DNA of 50,253 nucleotides, from NCBI GenBank assembly GCA_023251435.1, contig JAHEYU010000044.1:1-50253 (forward strand), given 5' to 3'. Under the pieces are notes generated by a model. The model was given only the letters and a program-made list of their open reading frames with translations. It had not been told where the DNA came from and made no database searches. How positions within the stretch are numbered: position 1 is the first letter of the stretch; every line of letters starts with the position of its first letter. This DNA is from Bacteroidota bacterium. Its GTDB lineage: Bacteria > Bacteroidota > Bacteroidia > Bacteroidales > Prolixibacteraceae. Positions 37,045 to 44,702 of the stretch are shown piece after piece. The translations under genes and the position numbers were made by a program.

Positions 37045-38019
37045 ATGAAAAAGATATTAATTCTTCTGTTCGTATCTGTATTGCTTAATGCTTGTTACGA
37101 CGATTACGTTAAAGACTACGACTATGATGGGATTTATTTTCCTTATCAGCTTGATGTAAGGACGTTGGTTGTTGGCGAAGGCATGAAAATTCAGGTGGGT
37201 GTTGCACTAGGCGGAGTGAGCGATAACGTGAAAGACCGTGTTGTAAATTATCAGATTGACAATTCGCTGATTAATGCACAAACACTGGCTTCGATGAAAA
37301 CTGCCGCCAACTATATTAAAACTGCAGTCAATCCTGTAACCGTGCTGAAACTTATGCCAGCCAACTATTATCAGTTAAGCGACGCCAGCAAGTTTGTAAT
37401 AAAAGCTGGTCAACATTCTGGTACGATAACCCTGAAGGCAGATTCAGCTAAATTTCTGGCTGATCTGTCAACGCTGGTAGCCACTTATGCATTGCCGCTG
37501 CGAATTACAAGTGCTGATGCCGATTCGGTTTTAAAAGCAAAAAGCTATGCAGTTATAGGTCTGAAATACGAAAATATGCTTTTTGGCAATTACTGGCATG
37601 GTGGAGTAACTGTTGAGAAAGATGCTTCCGGTGCAGTTGTTAAAACTATACCTTATTACACTGCAATAAATGCACCAACCAGCAAGGCATGGGTTTTAAC
37701 AACAATTGAACCTATGGCACTTACATCAAACGGGTATGCCGATGTTACCAATCCAACCAAACAGGAAATGAAATTAACACTTAGTGGAGGTAAAATTACA
37801 GTAAGTAGTTTACCGGGAGCCACAGTGCAGATTTTACCTGATGGCGATTGTACTTTCAATCAGGCTAAACTTTTACAGAATCGTAAAATTTTCCTGAAGT
37901 ACAAGTATGTAAATGCAGCTGGAAATACTTGTTATGCGCAGGATACACTCACATTCCGTAACCGAATTCGTGACGGAGTGAACGAATGGCAGGACGAAAT
38001 TCCAAGCAACTACAAATAA
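37045..38019 (+). CDS. DUF1735 + DUF4361 surface lipoprotein
   Basis: The 324-residue lipoprotein has lipobox LNAC (Cys17), then an acidic YDDYVKDYDYDGIYFPYQ stretch. The N-terminal part (about 28-160) fits DUF1735 (BT_3987-like; RTLVVGEGMKIQVGVALGGV) and the rest (about 180-324) fits DUF4361, closing with LTFRNRIRDGVNEWQDE. Such proteins follow SusD genes in many polysaccharide utilisation loci and are thought to be surface glycan-binding proteins in the SusE/SusF position; direct proof exists for few. It is the last gene of the operon, 20 bp after the second SusD, and is followed by a strong terminator. Confidence 0.88.
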   Translation: MKKILILLFVSVLLNACYDDYVKDYDYDGIYFPYQLDVRTLVVGEGMKIQVGVALGGVSDNVKDRVVNYQIDNSLINAQTLASMKTAANYIKTAVNPVTVLKLMPANYYQLSDASKFVIKAGQHSGTITLKADSAKFLADLSTLVATYALPLRITSADADSVLKAKSYAVIGLKYENMLFGNYWHGGVTVEKDASGAVVKTIPYYTAINAPTSKAWVLTTIEPMALTSNGYADVTNPTKQEMKLTLSGGKITVSSLPGATVQILPDGDCTFNQAKLLQNRKIFLKYKYVNAAGNTCYAQDTLTFRNRIRDGVNEWQDEIPSNYK

Positions 38020-38042
38020 TCTTCGGATTATTATTGATTTAG

Positions 38043-38081
38043 AAAACGGCTGTTCCTGGTGGGAGCAGCCGTTTTGTTTTT
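38043..38081 (+). terminator. Intrinsic terminator of the SusCD operon
   Basis: A perfect 10-bp stem (38043-38052 with 38066-38075) is extended by partial pairing inside the loop and followed by gttttt. It lies 23 bp after the last gene of the operon. Confidence 0.85.
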
Positions 38082-38122
38082 GAATACTGAAGGAACTGGC
38101 TGGACTGATTTGCCCGGATAAC

Positions 38123-38250
38123 TAGTGTTGTGTTAATGATCTTTTGACGCAGCGTCATGCCGAACTTGTTTCGGCATACCTTCTATGATGGGACCCCGAA
38201 ATGAATTCGGGGTGACTGGGACTCTACAAAATTGAGTTAACACAACACTA
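38123..38250. mobile_element. 128-bp MITE-like element with 14-bp terminal inverted repeats
   Basis: Perfect 14-bp terminal inverted repeats (tagtgttgtgttaa, 38123-38136; reverse complement at 38237-38250) bound the element. If the outer TA pairs are a target-site duplication, the ends are 12 bp, as in IS630/Tc1-type insertions. Inside are two perfect 8-bp hairpins: 38157-38164/38170-38177 and 38193-38200/38206-38213. The two hairpin blocks are related to each other in inverted order (gtcatgccgaa versus ttcggggtgac). There is no coding capacity. Confidence 0.6.
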
Positions 38251-38494
38251 TAGTTCTGCAAAAAACTCAAAGAAGGTTTTAGCAGAACTCACTCTATTCA
38301 AATGAAACGAACATGCCGCTCATAATTATTTTATCGGAGTCGGAATAAAATGAAAATTAATGTTCAAAGCGACCTCTTTCTGGTGTGTGAGTTCCATGAG
38401 AACGCTTAATATTCAATTAATTAATAACGATATTTTCGAATGAAAGCGGCAGAGCCGCAAAATATTTGTAGTAAAAAAGTCAATAAAGCGGGTT

Positions 38495-38554
38495 AGGTGC
38501 AGCGCACCGGAATAGAGTACGTATTTATTTCTAATATTCCGGTGCGCTGCACCT
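38495..38554. repeat. REP-like element with 20-bp perfect inverted repeat
   Basis: Perfect 20-bp arms (38495-38514 and 38535-38554) are separated by 20 bp. Each arm itself contains a gcagcgc-type partial palindrome. A partial third copy (agtgctctgcacct, 38581-38594) lies 26 bp downstream with two mismatches to the right arm. This is the form of a REP/BIME-type element, and no transposase is nearby. Confidence 0.65.
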
Positions 38555-38646
38555 CTTTCGTGAATCACAACTTATAAAACAGTGCTCTGCACCTAAAAAT
38601 ATTGCTTTATTTTACCCCTAAAAATCATTATATATCCCATTTCCGA

Positions 38647-39999
38647 CTATAGCAATGAACTTACCGTTAAAGACAGTATCAATCCCAATACCGAAATAAT
38701 TGATTCCATCACTGTCCATGATTGAAGGGTTTGTTTTTCGGTCATTCCCAAGTATTTGCTAACCAGCCAGAAACCGCTGTCGTTAACATGCGACAACAAA
38801 GTTGCTCCCGACGCAATGGCTATTACAATCAAAGCAGTTTGATTTGATGACAAAGTGAAACCTTCCAGAACTGGTGCCATAATACCCGCAGCAGTAATCA
38901 TAGCTACTGTTGCAGAACCTTGGGTAACCCGAACTATCGCGGCAAGAATCCAGGCAAGCAATACCAATGGTAACGACGAATCAGCAATTGATTCGGCCAT
39001 CATTTTGCCAATACCACTGTCAACCAAAATCTGTTTAAGAACTCCACCAGCCCCGGTAATCAGAATGATGATTCCGGCAGGGCCAAGTGCTTTGGTACTT
39101 AGGTCGAGAATTTCCTTTTTGTTGAAGCCCTTTTTTATTCCCAGGAAATAAATTGCTATCAAAGTTGCAATAGTCAATGCAGAAAACGGATGTCCGATAA
39201 AACCTATAATTTCAGGAATTAAACCGGCTGGAAGTATTTGTTTTTCAACCAATACATCAGTTACAGTAGCTATTAAAATCAGAAATAAAGGAATAGCAAT
39301 AATGCTGATAATCAATCCAAAAGAAGGCAGGTCTTTTCTTGTTTCAGGATGAATTTCAGTGACGTTTTCAGGGGCAAAAACGATGATTTTTTTACTGATG
39401 TACCTGCCAAAAACCGGTCCGGCCAAAATGGCAATGGGTAAACCCAGAATAATCCCCCAGAGAATGACATAGCCTAACTCTGCATTGATAATTTCAGCAA
39501 CAGCCACTGGCCCCGGTGTAGGTGGTACAAATGAATGAGTTACTGCCAACCCAGCCAGTAAAGGAATTCCGTAATATAGAACCGATTTTTTTGTGTCGCG
39601 CGAAAGCGCATAAACAATGGGGACAAGGATGATAAATCCAACGTCGAGAAAAACAGGAATACCCACAAAAAAACCGGTTAGTGCCATCGCAAACGGAGCC
39701 CGTTTCTCTCCAAATTTTTTGACCAGATAGCGCGCCATCGATTCTGCCCCGCCCGAACTTTCGAGCATTTGTCCGAAAATGGCGCCCAAACCAACAACTG
39801 TGGCTACAAAACCCAGTGTTCCGCCCATTCCTTTCTGAATGCTATCCAGAATACCCTGGAGCGGCATTCCTGTTGCAACACCAACGAACATGCTGGTTAT
39901 CAGAAGGGCTATAAATGCATTAAGTTTTAATTTCAGTACCAGAAAAAGTAAAAAAACAACTGCGAAAACAACGGTCAGGAGAAGGTAGGTAGTGCTCAT
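38647..39999 (-). CDS. GntP-family gluconate:H+ symporter-type permease
   Basis: The start at 39999 (MSTTYLLLTVVFAVVFLLFL) is preferred to an in-frame ATG seven codons upstream because it starts directly at the first helix. The 450-residue protein has about 12-14 helices and GntP hallmarks: GMGGTLGFVATVVGLGAIFG near residue 65, GIPVFLDVGFIILVPI, SFVPPTPGPVAVAE, and RVTQGSATVAMITAAGIMAP. Family members import gluconate, fructuronate or other aldonates and uronates. With pectin-degrading enzymes elsewhere in the window a uronate or aldonate substrate is attractive, but no kinase or dehydrogenase is adjacent. It is downstream of the methyltransferase gene on the same strand with a 152-bp repeat-bearing gap. 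Confidence 0.92.
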   Translation of the reverse strand: MSTTYLLLTVVFAVVFLLFLVLKLKLNAFIALLITSMFVGVATGMPLQGILDSIQKGMGGTLGFVATVVGLGAIFGQMLESSGGAESMARYLVKKFGEKRAPFAMALTGFFVGIPVFLDVGFIILVPIVYALSRDTKKSVLYYGIPLLAGLAVTHSFVPPTPGPVAVAEIINAELGYVILWGIILGLPIAILAGPVFGRYISKKIIVFAPENVTEIHPETRKDLPSFGLIISIIAIPLFLILIATVTDVLVEKQILPAGLIPEIIGFIGHPFSALTIATLIAIYFLGIKKGFNKKEILDLSTKALGPAGIIILITGAGGVLKQILVDSGIGKMMAESIADSSLPLVLLAWILAAIVRVTQGSATVAMITAAGIMAPVLEGFTLSSNQTALIVIAIASGATLLSHVNDSGFWLVSKYLGMTEKQTLQSWTVMESIISVLGLILSLTVSSLL

Positions 40000-40006
40000 A
40001 AAATTA

Positions 40007-40136
40007 GTTTCAGGTTCCAAGTTTCAGGTTTCAAGTATGTTCCCTCTACTGGACAGTTTCAAGTAGATTTAGAACTTTCTTGTTTCTTATTTCTTATTCG
40101 ATATTGGATATTGATTATTCAATATTGGATATTGAT
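40007..40136. repeat. Word-repeat modules downstream of the methyltransferase gene
   Basis: The stretch holds a 14-bp near-tandem (gtttcaggttccaa / gtttcaggtttcaa from 40007), a module at 40082-40100 (gtttcttatttcttattcg), and a 21-bp tandem of two copies (40098-40118 and 40119-40139) sharing atattggatattgat. Related modules occur in inverted orientation on the other side of the gene at 40941-41056. Confidence 0.6.
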
Positions 40137-40151
40137 CATTGGTAATTTATT

Positions 40152-40886
40152 TTATTTCTGACAAGTAACAATCAGTGGTAAACTGTTACTTGTCAGTGGT
40201 TCAGATTTAAAGTTTCCGAAGAATTCGAATGAGTCAAATCCGGCTTTTTGCAATAATTCCTGAAGTTTATTTTTCCTGATTGCATAAAGTTTAACTGAAT
40301 TGGTAATTTCCTGACCGGTCGATTTTATTGTGAGCTTGGTATTAAAATCAATCAGATCACTGTCGTTTTCGTACTCATACCTGCGTTCGAAGGTGATGTG
40401 CTCGTTGTCAATCAAAGGGAGTGATTTGATTTGATTGTCAATGATGTACTGGTAATTCAGGATTTGAATGGTCAGTTTTCCTTCAGGAGAAAGTACTTTG
40501 TAAGCTGCCTGTATAAATTTTAGGATATCATCGTCATTAAGCAAATGGACGAGTGTATTTCCGAAGCAAATGACTGTATCAAAAAAAGTTTCAGGATAAT
40601 GATTGCCAATCGAACGCATATCCAGCATTTCGAAAACCGGAAACATGGTTTCTTCCGATTTGGCATTTTGTGCAATCTGAACCATTTCGGCATCGAAATC
40701 GAAAGCCCAGATGGGGAAGCCGAAGCGTGACAGTGCAAATGACAAATCGCCGGCAGCACAGCCCACATCTAAAACTTTTGCTCCGTTATAAGGCAAAACG
40801 GTGCTTAAAAATTTCACCTGTTCAGGATTAGCCGGAAATATATGCTGATAATATTTCGAAATGCTGGTGTAAAAATGTTCAAGCAT
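40152..40886 (-). CDS. Class I SAM-dependent methyltransferase
   Basis: The start is set at 40886 (MLEHFYTSISKYYQHIFPAN). The open frame runs 25 codons further, but those codons are a translation of the repeat module at 40941-40959 and give a Phe/Ile-rich tail of no family likeness. The 244-residue protein has motif I VLDVGCAAGDLS (38-49), an acidic residue at the end of strand 2 (WAFDFDAEM, Asp63), motif IV-like DTVICFGNTLVHL and a beta-rich C-terminal half (ITFERRYEYENDSDLIDFNT). It resembles the Methyltransf_11/25 group; the substrate is unknown. It lies between the PgpH-like gene and GntP, with repeats on both sides. Confidence 0.85.
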   Translation of the reverse strand: MLEHFYTSISKYYQHIFPANPEQVKFLSTVLPYNGAKVLDVGCAAGDLSFALSRFGFPIWAFDFDAEMVQIAQNAKSEETMFPVFEMLDMRSIGNHYPETFFDTVICFGNTLVHLLNDDDILKFIQAAYKVLSPEGKLTIQILNYQYIIDNQIKSLPLIDNEHITFERRYEYENDSDLIDFNTKLTIKSTGQEITNSVKLYAIRKNKLQELLQKAGFDSFEFFGNFKSEPLTSNSLPLIVTCQK

Positions 40887-40940
40887 AAAGATGCAATTTG
40901 AAAATGAGACAATTCGGCAATTAAAAAAAATAAGAAATTT

Positions 40941-41056
40941 CGAATAAGAAATAAGGAACAAAAAATTTCAAACAACCAATATCCAATGTTGAATATCCAA
41001 CATTCAATATTCAAAGTCAGGATAACATGGAACTTTGAACCTGGAACCTTGAACTT
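40941..41056. repeat. Word-repeat modules upstream of the methyltransferase gene
   Basis: The module at 40941-40959 is the reverse complement of 40082-40100 with 18 of 19 bases identical. It is followed by ccaatatccaatgttg-type words (from 40977) and by gaac/ttgaac words up to 41056. The same kinds of words occur, inverted, at 40007-40139 on the far side of the methyltransferase gene. The last few bases overlap the end of the PgpH-like gene. Confidence 0.6.
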
Positions 41057-43118
41057 ACTTGGGATACTCAATCCTGACATGGTAAATATTTACCAGCTTT
41101 TCGAGCAGAGTTGCTTTTAGGATACTTATATCTCTGAAAGTTAGGTCGGCATTAATCAACTGGTTCGATTTGATTTTTTGCTCGACCATCTTTTCAATCA
41201 TTTCACGGATATTTTCTACCGATTTTTCTTTCAGGCTGCGGGTTGCAGCTTCAATTCCATCGATAAGCATCAGAACTGCCGTTTCTTTGTTCTGCGGCAA
41301 TGGACCGGGATAGGTAAATGTTTTGGGATCAACATTTTCGTTCGGATTTTCAATCTGATACATTTTATAGAAATAGTCGGTTTGAGTAGTTCCGTGGTGG
41401 GTTGTAATAAACGAAATCAGTATTTCGGGCAACCCATATTTTCGGGCCAGTTTAACTCCGTTGGCTACGTGGTCGATAATAATGGCCGAACTTTTAAGAT
41501 GATCAATCTGGTCGTGCGGATTCATGCCAACAGCCTGGTTCTCGATAAAAAATTCAGGATCTGAGGTTTTACCAATATCATGATAAAGCGCCCCAGCTCT
41601 TATCAGGAAAGGGTTTCCGCCAATACGATGAATTACTGCTTCGGCAAGATTGGCAATTTGAATGGAGTGCTGGAAAGTACCGGGTGCTTCTTCTGCAAGT
41701 TTTCGCAACAAAGGCTGATTGGTATCCGAGAGTTCTATCAGCGTAACATCTGATACAAATCCAAAGATTTTCTCGAAAATATAGATGAGCGGATACGAAA
41801 TAAAGATAAAAATACTGCTCACTCCAAACCATTCAATTGCTACCCAATTAATGGTATCCAGACTGCCTTCCTGAACCATTGCCATGGCGAGGTACACAAT
41901 TGAATATGTCATGAAAACCCAGAGCGCCGAGAAAACAATGTGAGACCGTTTGTGTAATTTATTCAGGCTAAAAACAGCGATTACTCCTGCAATCATCTGT
42001 AAAATAATGTATTCGTAACTGTTTGGTGCAAAATATCCAATCAGCAGGGTGGTAATCATTAATGAAAATATGGCTGTTCGCGAATCGAAAAATATTCTGA
42101 TCAGGATCGGCAAAATGGCCATTGGTACCATATAAATATTTAGAGCTTTCACATTTACAGCAAATCCCGCGATGAAAACCATCAAAACAATCATCATAAA
42201 GATAAATGTGAATTTTCGCTTATGGTCGAATATATCGCGTCGGTAAAACAGCAGATATAGAAACATCATTGAGATGAAAATTGAAATAATAAGCATACGG
42301 CCAGCTATTACCAGAAAATATTCGATGTTGTCGCCCCGCTTTTTTTCGTAAGTATTTTTAAGCGACTCAAGAATCATAAATTTTTCCTGACCTACTAAAT
42401 CGCCCTGAAAAATGATTCTTTCGCCGGCTTGCACCATGCCTTTGGTGGTCGAAAGTTTTTCGAGCAGGTGATTTTTCTCATTCCGGTTGTGTTGTTCGTC
42501 GTAGTATAGGTTTTCAGTAATAAAATCGCTCAGATTAATGGCTTGCATAAAATCGGGATAGTACTTGTCTGTTAAGATCCGGATAGTGTCATTCAGTTGT
42601 GAATAAGCCGTTTTTATTGAAAATAATTCGATGATGGGTTTCTTGAGGGCTTTATTCCCTTTTATCAGCATTATTTCTGATTTTCCGGTCAGCTCTTTGT
42701 ACGAATCAGTCGACTGCTGCAAAATACCGGTTTGGTAAATTTGCTCCAGAATCGCAGGAATTTTATCAAATGTTTCCGGAGTTTTTATTTTTTTATCAGT
42801 TCCAATAAATTTCGAAATCGCAAGAGCAAATTCTTTGGTTTTGGCAGGTCCAATAATCGTGTCTAAGGTGAAATATGGTTTGTAAGTTTTAAATACAGAG
42901 TCTGTTTCAATTTTAACTTCACTTTCTGTTTTTAATATCGCAAAGTCAAAAGGGGCAATCAGTGTTTCGTGGCGCCACGGACTTCCTTTCTGAAATTCGT
43001 ATTTAAAACGGCTTTCGCCCGGAAATGTCAAAAATATCAGACCGATACCTGCAACAAGCACAATTATGATGTAAAACAGATGGTATGAATTATTCAGACG
43101 GGTTAATAACTTTTTCAT
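41055..43118 (-). CDS. 7TM-HD phosphodiesterase, PgpH-like (c-di-AMP)
   Basis: The 687-residue protein has a first helix (about 11-31) and an extracytoplasmic 7TMR-HDED-type domain (about 35-265; KGSPWRHETLIAPFDFAI). Seven helices (about 266-455) and a cytoplasmic HD domain (about 480-665) follow. The HD ligands are visible as His484 (TFQHS), His513-Asp514 (LYHDIGKTSDP), then SSAIIIDHVANGV and SFITTHHGTT. This architecture is that of PgpH, which hydrolyses the second messenger c-di-AMP to pApA; family-wide activity is established in Listeria, and assigned here by similarity. It is 168 bp upstream of the methyltransferase and divergent from the NlpC/P60 gene, a setting in keeping with cell-envelope homeostasis. 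Confidence 0.93.
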   Translation of the reverse strand: MKKLLTRLNNSYHLFYIIIVLVAGIGLIFLTFPGESRFKYEFQKGSPWRHETLIAPFDFAILKTESEVKIETDSVFKTYKPYFTLDTIIGPAKTKEFALAISKFIGTDKKIKTPETFDKIPAILEQIYQTGILQQSTDSYKELTGKSEIMLIKGNKALKKPIIELFSIKTAYSQLNDTIRILTDKYYPDFMQAINLSDFITENLYYDEQHNRNEKNHLLEKLSTTKGMVQAGERIIFQGDLVGQEKFMILESLKNTYEKKRGDNIEYFLVIAGRMLIISIFISMMFLYLLFYRRDIFDHKRKFTFIFMMIVLMVFIAGFAVNVKALNIYMVPMAILPILIRIFFDSRTAIFSLMITTLLIGYFAPNSYEYIILQMIAGVIAVFSLNKLHKRSHIVFSALWVFMTYSIVYLAMAMVQEGSLDTINWVAIEWFGVSSIFIFISYPLIYIFEKIFGFVSDVTLIELSDTNQPLLRKLAEEAPGTFQHSIQIANLAEAVIHRIGGNPFLIRAGALYHDIGKTSDPEFFIENQAVGMNPHDQIDHLKSSAIIIDHVANGVKLARKYGLPEILISFITTHHGTTQTDYFYKMYQIENPNENVDPKTFTYPGPLPQNKETAVLMLIDGIEAATRSLKEKSVENIREMIEKMVEQKIKSNQLINADLTFRDISILKATLLEKLVNIYHVRIEYPK

Positions 43119-43169
43119 AAATTCTGGATTTTGAAAACCATTGCAATTTAGAAAGTAACTGTTAAGTTT

Positions 43170-43177
43170 TATCTTTG
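43170..43177 (+). promoter_or_regulatory. Putative -7 box of the NlpC/P60 gene
   Basis: The octamer tatctttg matches TAnnTTTG. A TTTA at 43147-43150 is 19 bp upstream, a weak -33. The implied leader is about 100 nt. Confidence 0.4.
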
Positions 43178-43282
43178 AGAAACTAAAAATAATAAAATCT
43201 TCGGTGAAACTTGTCGAAACTGCAATAAGTAGTGAGATTCAAAATATTACCGGCAATTTTTTCTGAATAATTTAATAAACAG

Positions 43283-44071
43283 ATGAACTACGGCATTTCT
43301 GGTTTAAGTATCATTCCGGTACGTAAAGAACCCTCGGAACAAAGCGAGATGATCACTCAGATTTTGTATGGTGAGCATTTCATTGTGAATGAAATTATGC
43401 TTGGCTGGTGTCGTGTAAAACTGGCTTTTGACGGTTATGAAGGTTGGGTTGACATGAAAATGATCACCCCTTTGGCTGAAAAAACCTATCAAAAGATTGA
43501 GCATTCGCCGTTTGCCGTTTCTATCGATATTTTTAATATTATTCCGGTAAATGCAGAACAAACTACGATGATTGTTGCCGGAAGTACCTTGCCGTGCTGG
43601 CGACCAAACCTTAAAGAGTTTTCTATACAAAAGGAAGTATTTCGCCATACCGGAAATATTACCTATAAAAATCCACGCAATATCCGTAAGGTAATTATCG
43701 ATCAGGCATTAAAATATTTCAATGCCCCGTATTTGTGGGGAGGGCGTTCTCCACTTGGAATCGATTGCTCTGGTTTTGCCCAGATTATTTATAAAATGGT
43801 TGGCTACTCAATTCCACGCGATGCAAGTCAGCAGGTACATTGCGGAACTTCTTTAAGTTTTGTTGAAGAAACCCGGCCCGGAGATTTAGCTTTCTTTGAT
43901 GACGGAGAAGGCCGGATCGTTCATGTTGGTATTATCTGGGAAAAGCATAAAATTATTCATGCATCAGGAAAAGTACGCATCGATAACGTTGACCAGTTTG
44001 GAATCTTCAACATCGATACTAAAAAATATACCCATCAGATGCGTGTAATGAAACGGATTATAAAAGATTAG
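43283..44071 (+). CDS. NlpC/P60 (C40) peptidase with SH3b domains, YkfC-like
   Basis: The 262-residue protein starts with two bacterial SH3-like segments (about 5-63, ending DGYEGWVDMKMI, and about 70-125) and ends in an NlpC/P60 domain (about 130-262). The catalytic residues are Cys162 (GIDCSGFAQ), His214 (RIVHVGII) and His226 (IIHASGK). No signal peptide is present, so it is predicted to be cytoplasmic, as for YkfC-type gamma-D-glutamyl-diamino acid endopeptidases (dipeptidyl-peptidase VI), which trim imported muropeptides during cell-wall recycling. It is divergent from the PgpH-like gene and has no recycling partner next to it. Confidence 0.9.
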   Translation: MNYGISGLSIIPVRKEPSEQSEMITQILYGEHFIVNEIMLGWCRVKLAFDGYEGWVDMKMITPLAEKTYQKIEHSPFAVSIDIFNIIPVNAEQTTMIVAGSTLPCWRPNLKEFSIQKEVFRHTGNITYKNPRNIRKVIIDQALKYFNAPYLWGGRSPLGIDCSGFAQIIYKMVGYSIPRDASQQVHCGTSLSFVEETRPGDLAFFDDGEGRIVHVGIIWEKHKIIHASGKVRIDNVDQFGIFNIDTKKYTHQMRVMKRIIKD

Positions 44072-44184
44072 GTGGACGAAGTGGTCAGTGATCAGTCTCA
44101 GTTGACAGTAATTTTGGTCATTTGCTTCGTGTCAATCATTGTCAAGAGCTTCACGTTTGTTTTTTTTTATTATTGAAATTTGAT

Positions 44185-44226
44185 AATGACAAGTAAATGA
44201 CTATCAATGACAATTTAATGACTCTG
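44185..44226. repeat. Two 21-bp tandem copies with four phased AATGAC words
   Basis: AATGAC occurs at 44185, 44196, 44206 and 44217, spacings of 11, 10 and 11 bp. Seen another way, two 21-bp copies (44185-44205 and 44206-44226) lie head to tail with five mismatches. The array lies 50 bp before the NUDIX start codon. One turn of DNA between words suits a cooperatively bound regulator, but simple repeat decay is equally possible. Confidence 0.55.
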
Positions 44227-44276
44227 AAATTAAAAATCGTCCGCCAAAGGGTGGATATTACTTACAAGAAACTCTT

Positions 44277-44702
44277 ATGTACACATATCCCTATCCCCGC
44301 CCTGCGGTAACGGTTGATGCAGTTTTAATTGGTAACAGAAATTCTGTTTTGCTGATTGAACGTGCCCGCGAACCCTATAAAGGAAAATGGGCGCTTCCCG
44401 GTGGTTTTATCGAACTGAATGAATCTCTTGAGGATGCCTGCCGGCGAGAGCTGGAAGAGGAAACTGGCTTGAGGATCGGAGAGTTGAAGCAATTCAAGGC
44501 GTTCGGGGCGGTTGACCGTGATCCGCGTCACCGAACCATTTCAGTAATTTTCTATGCTTTTACCGAAGACGAATTAATCGCCTGTGCCGGAGACGATGCA
44601 GCCAAAGCTCAATGGTTTCCAATAACGCATCTTCCCGGGTTGGCTTTCGACCATCAGCAAATTTTAGATGAATTTATTACAGAGATTTTGAGCCGGCCTT
44701 AA
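44277..44702 (+). CDS. NUDIX hydrolase
   Basis: The 141-residue protein carries a perfect Nudix box at residues 43-65 (GX5EX7REUXEEXGU: GFIELNE, then RELEEETGL). The surrounding text (PRPAVTVDAVLIGNRNSVLL, KGKWALPGGFIEL, AVDRDPRHRTISVIFYAF) is typical of the ADP-ribose pyrophosphatase/8-oxo-dGTPase-like small Nudix proteins of Bacteroidota. These hydrolyse nucleoside diphosphates linked to another moiety, with Mg2+ bound by the box glutamates; which nucleotide is unknown here. It is convergent with the Dabb gene, and the tetranucleotide ttaa at 44699-44702 supplies both stop codons. Upstream lies the phased AATGAC repeat. Confidence 0.92.
   Translation: MYTYPYPRPAVTVDAVLIGNRNSVLLIERAREPYKGKWALPGGFIELNESLEDACRRELEEETGLRIGELKQFKAFGAVDRDPRHRTISVIFYAFTEDELIACAGDDAAKAQWFPITHLPGLAFDHQQILDEFITEILSRP

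Larger units (their letters stand above)
38082..38646. other. Repeat-rich intergenic region
   Basis: This stretch between the SusCD terminator and the GntP gene holds a MITE-like element (38123-38250), a hairpin gttctgc/gcagaac (about 38253-38288), a short gcggc/gccgc hairpin near 38446, and a REP-like inverted repeat with a nearby partial copy. I find no open frame that I would call. Confidence 0.6.

Noticed and set aside
38020-38646. tRNA or small RNA gene in the repeat-rich gap
   Set aside because: No cloverleaf or TPsiC/anticodon pattern was seen; the structure present is explained by the inverted repeats.
40098-40139. Possible CRISPR-like repeats
   Set aside because: Only two 21-bp copies, directly adjacent with no spacers, and no cas genes in the window.
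40887-40961. N-terminal extension of the methyltransferase frame
   Set aside because: The extra codons translate the intergenic repeat module and precede the conserved start of the methyltransferase fold.
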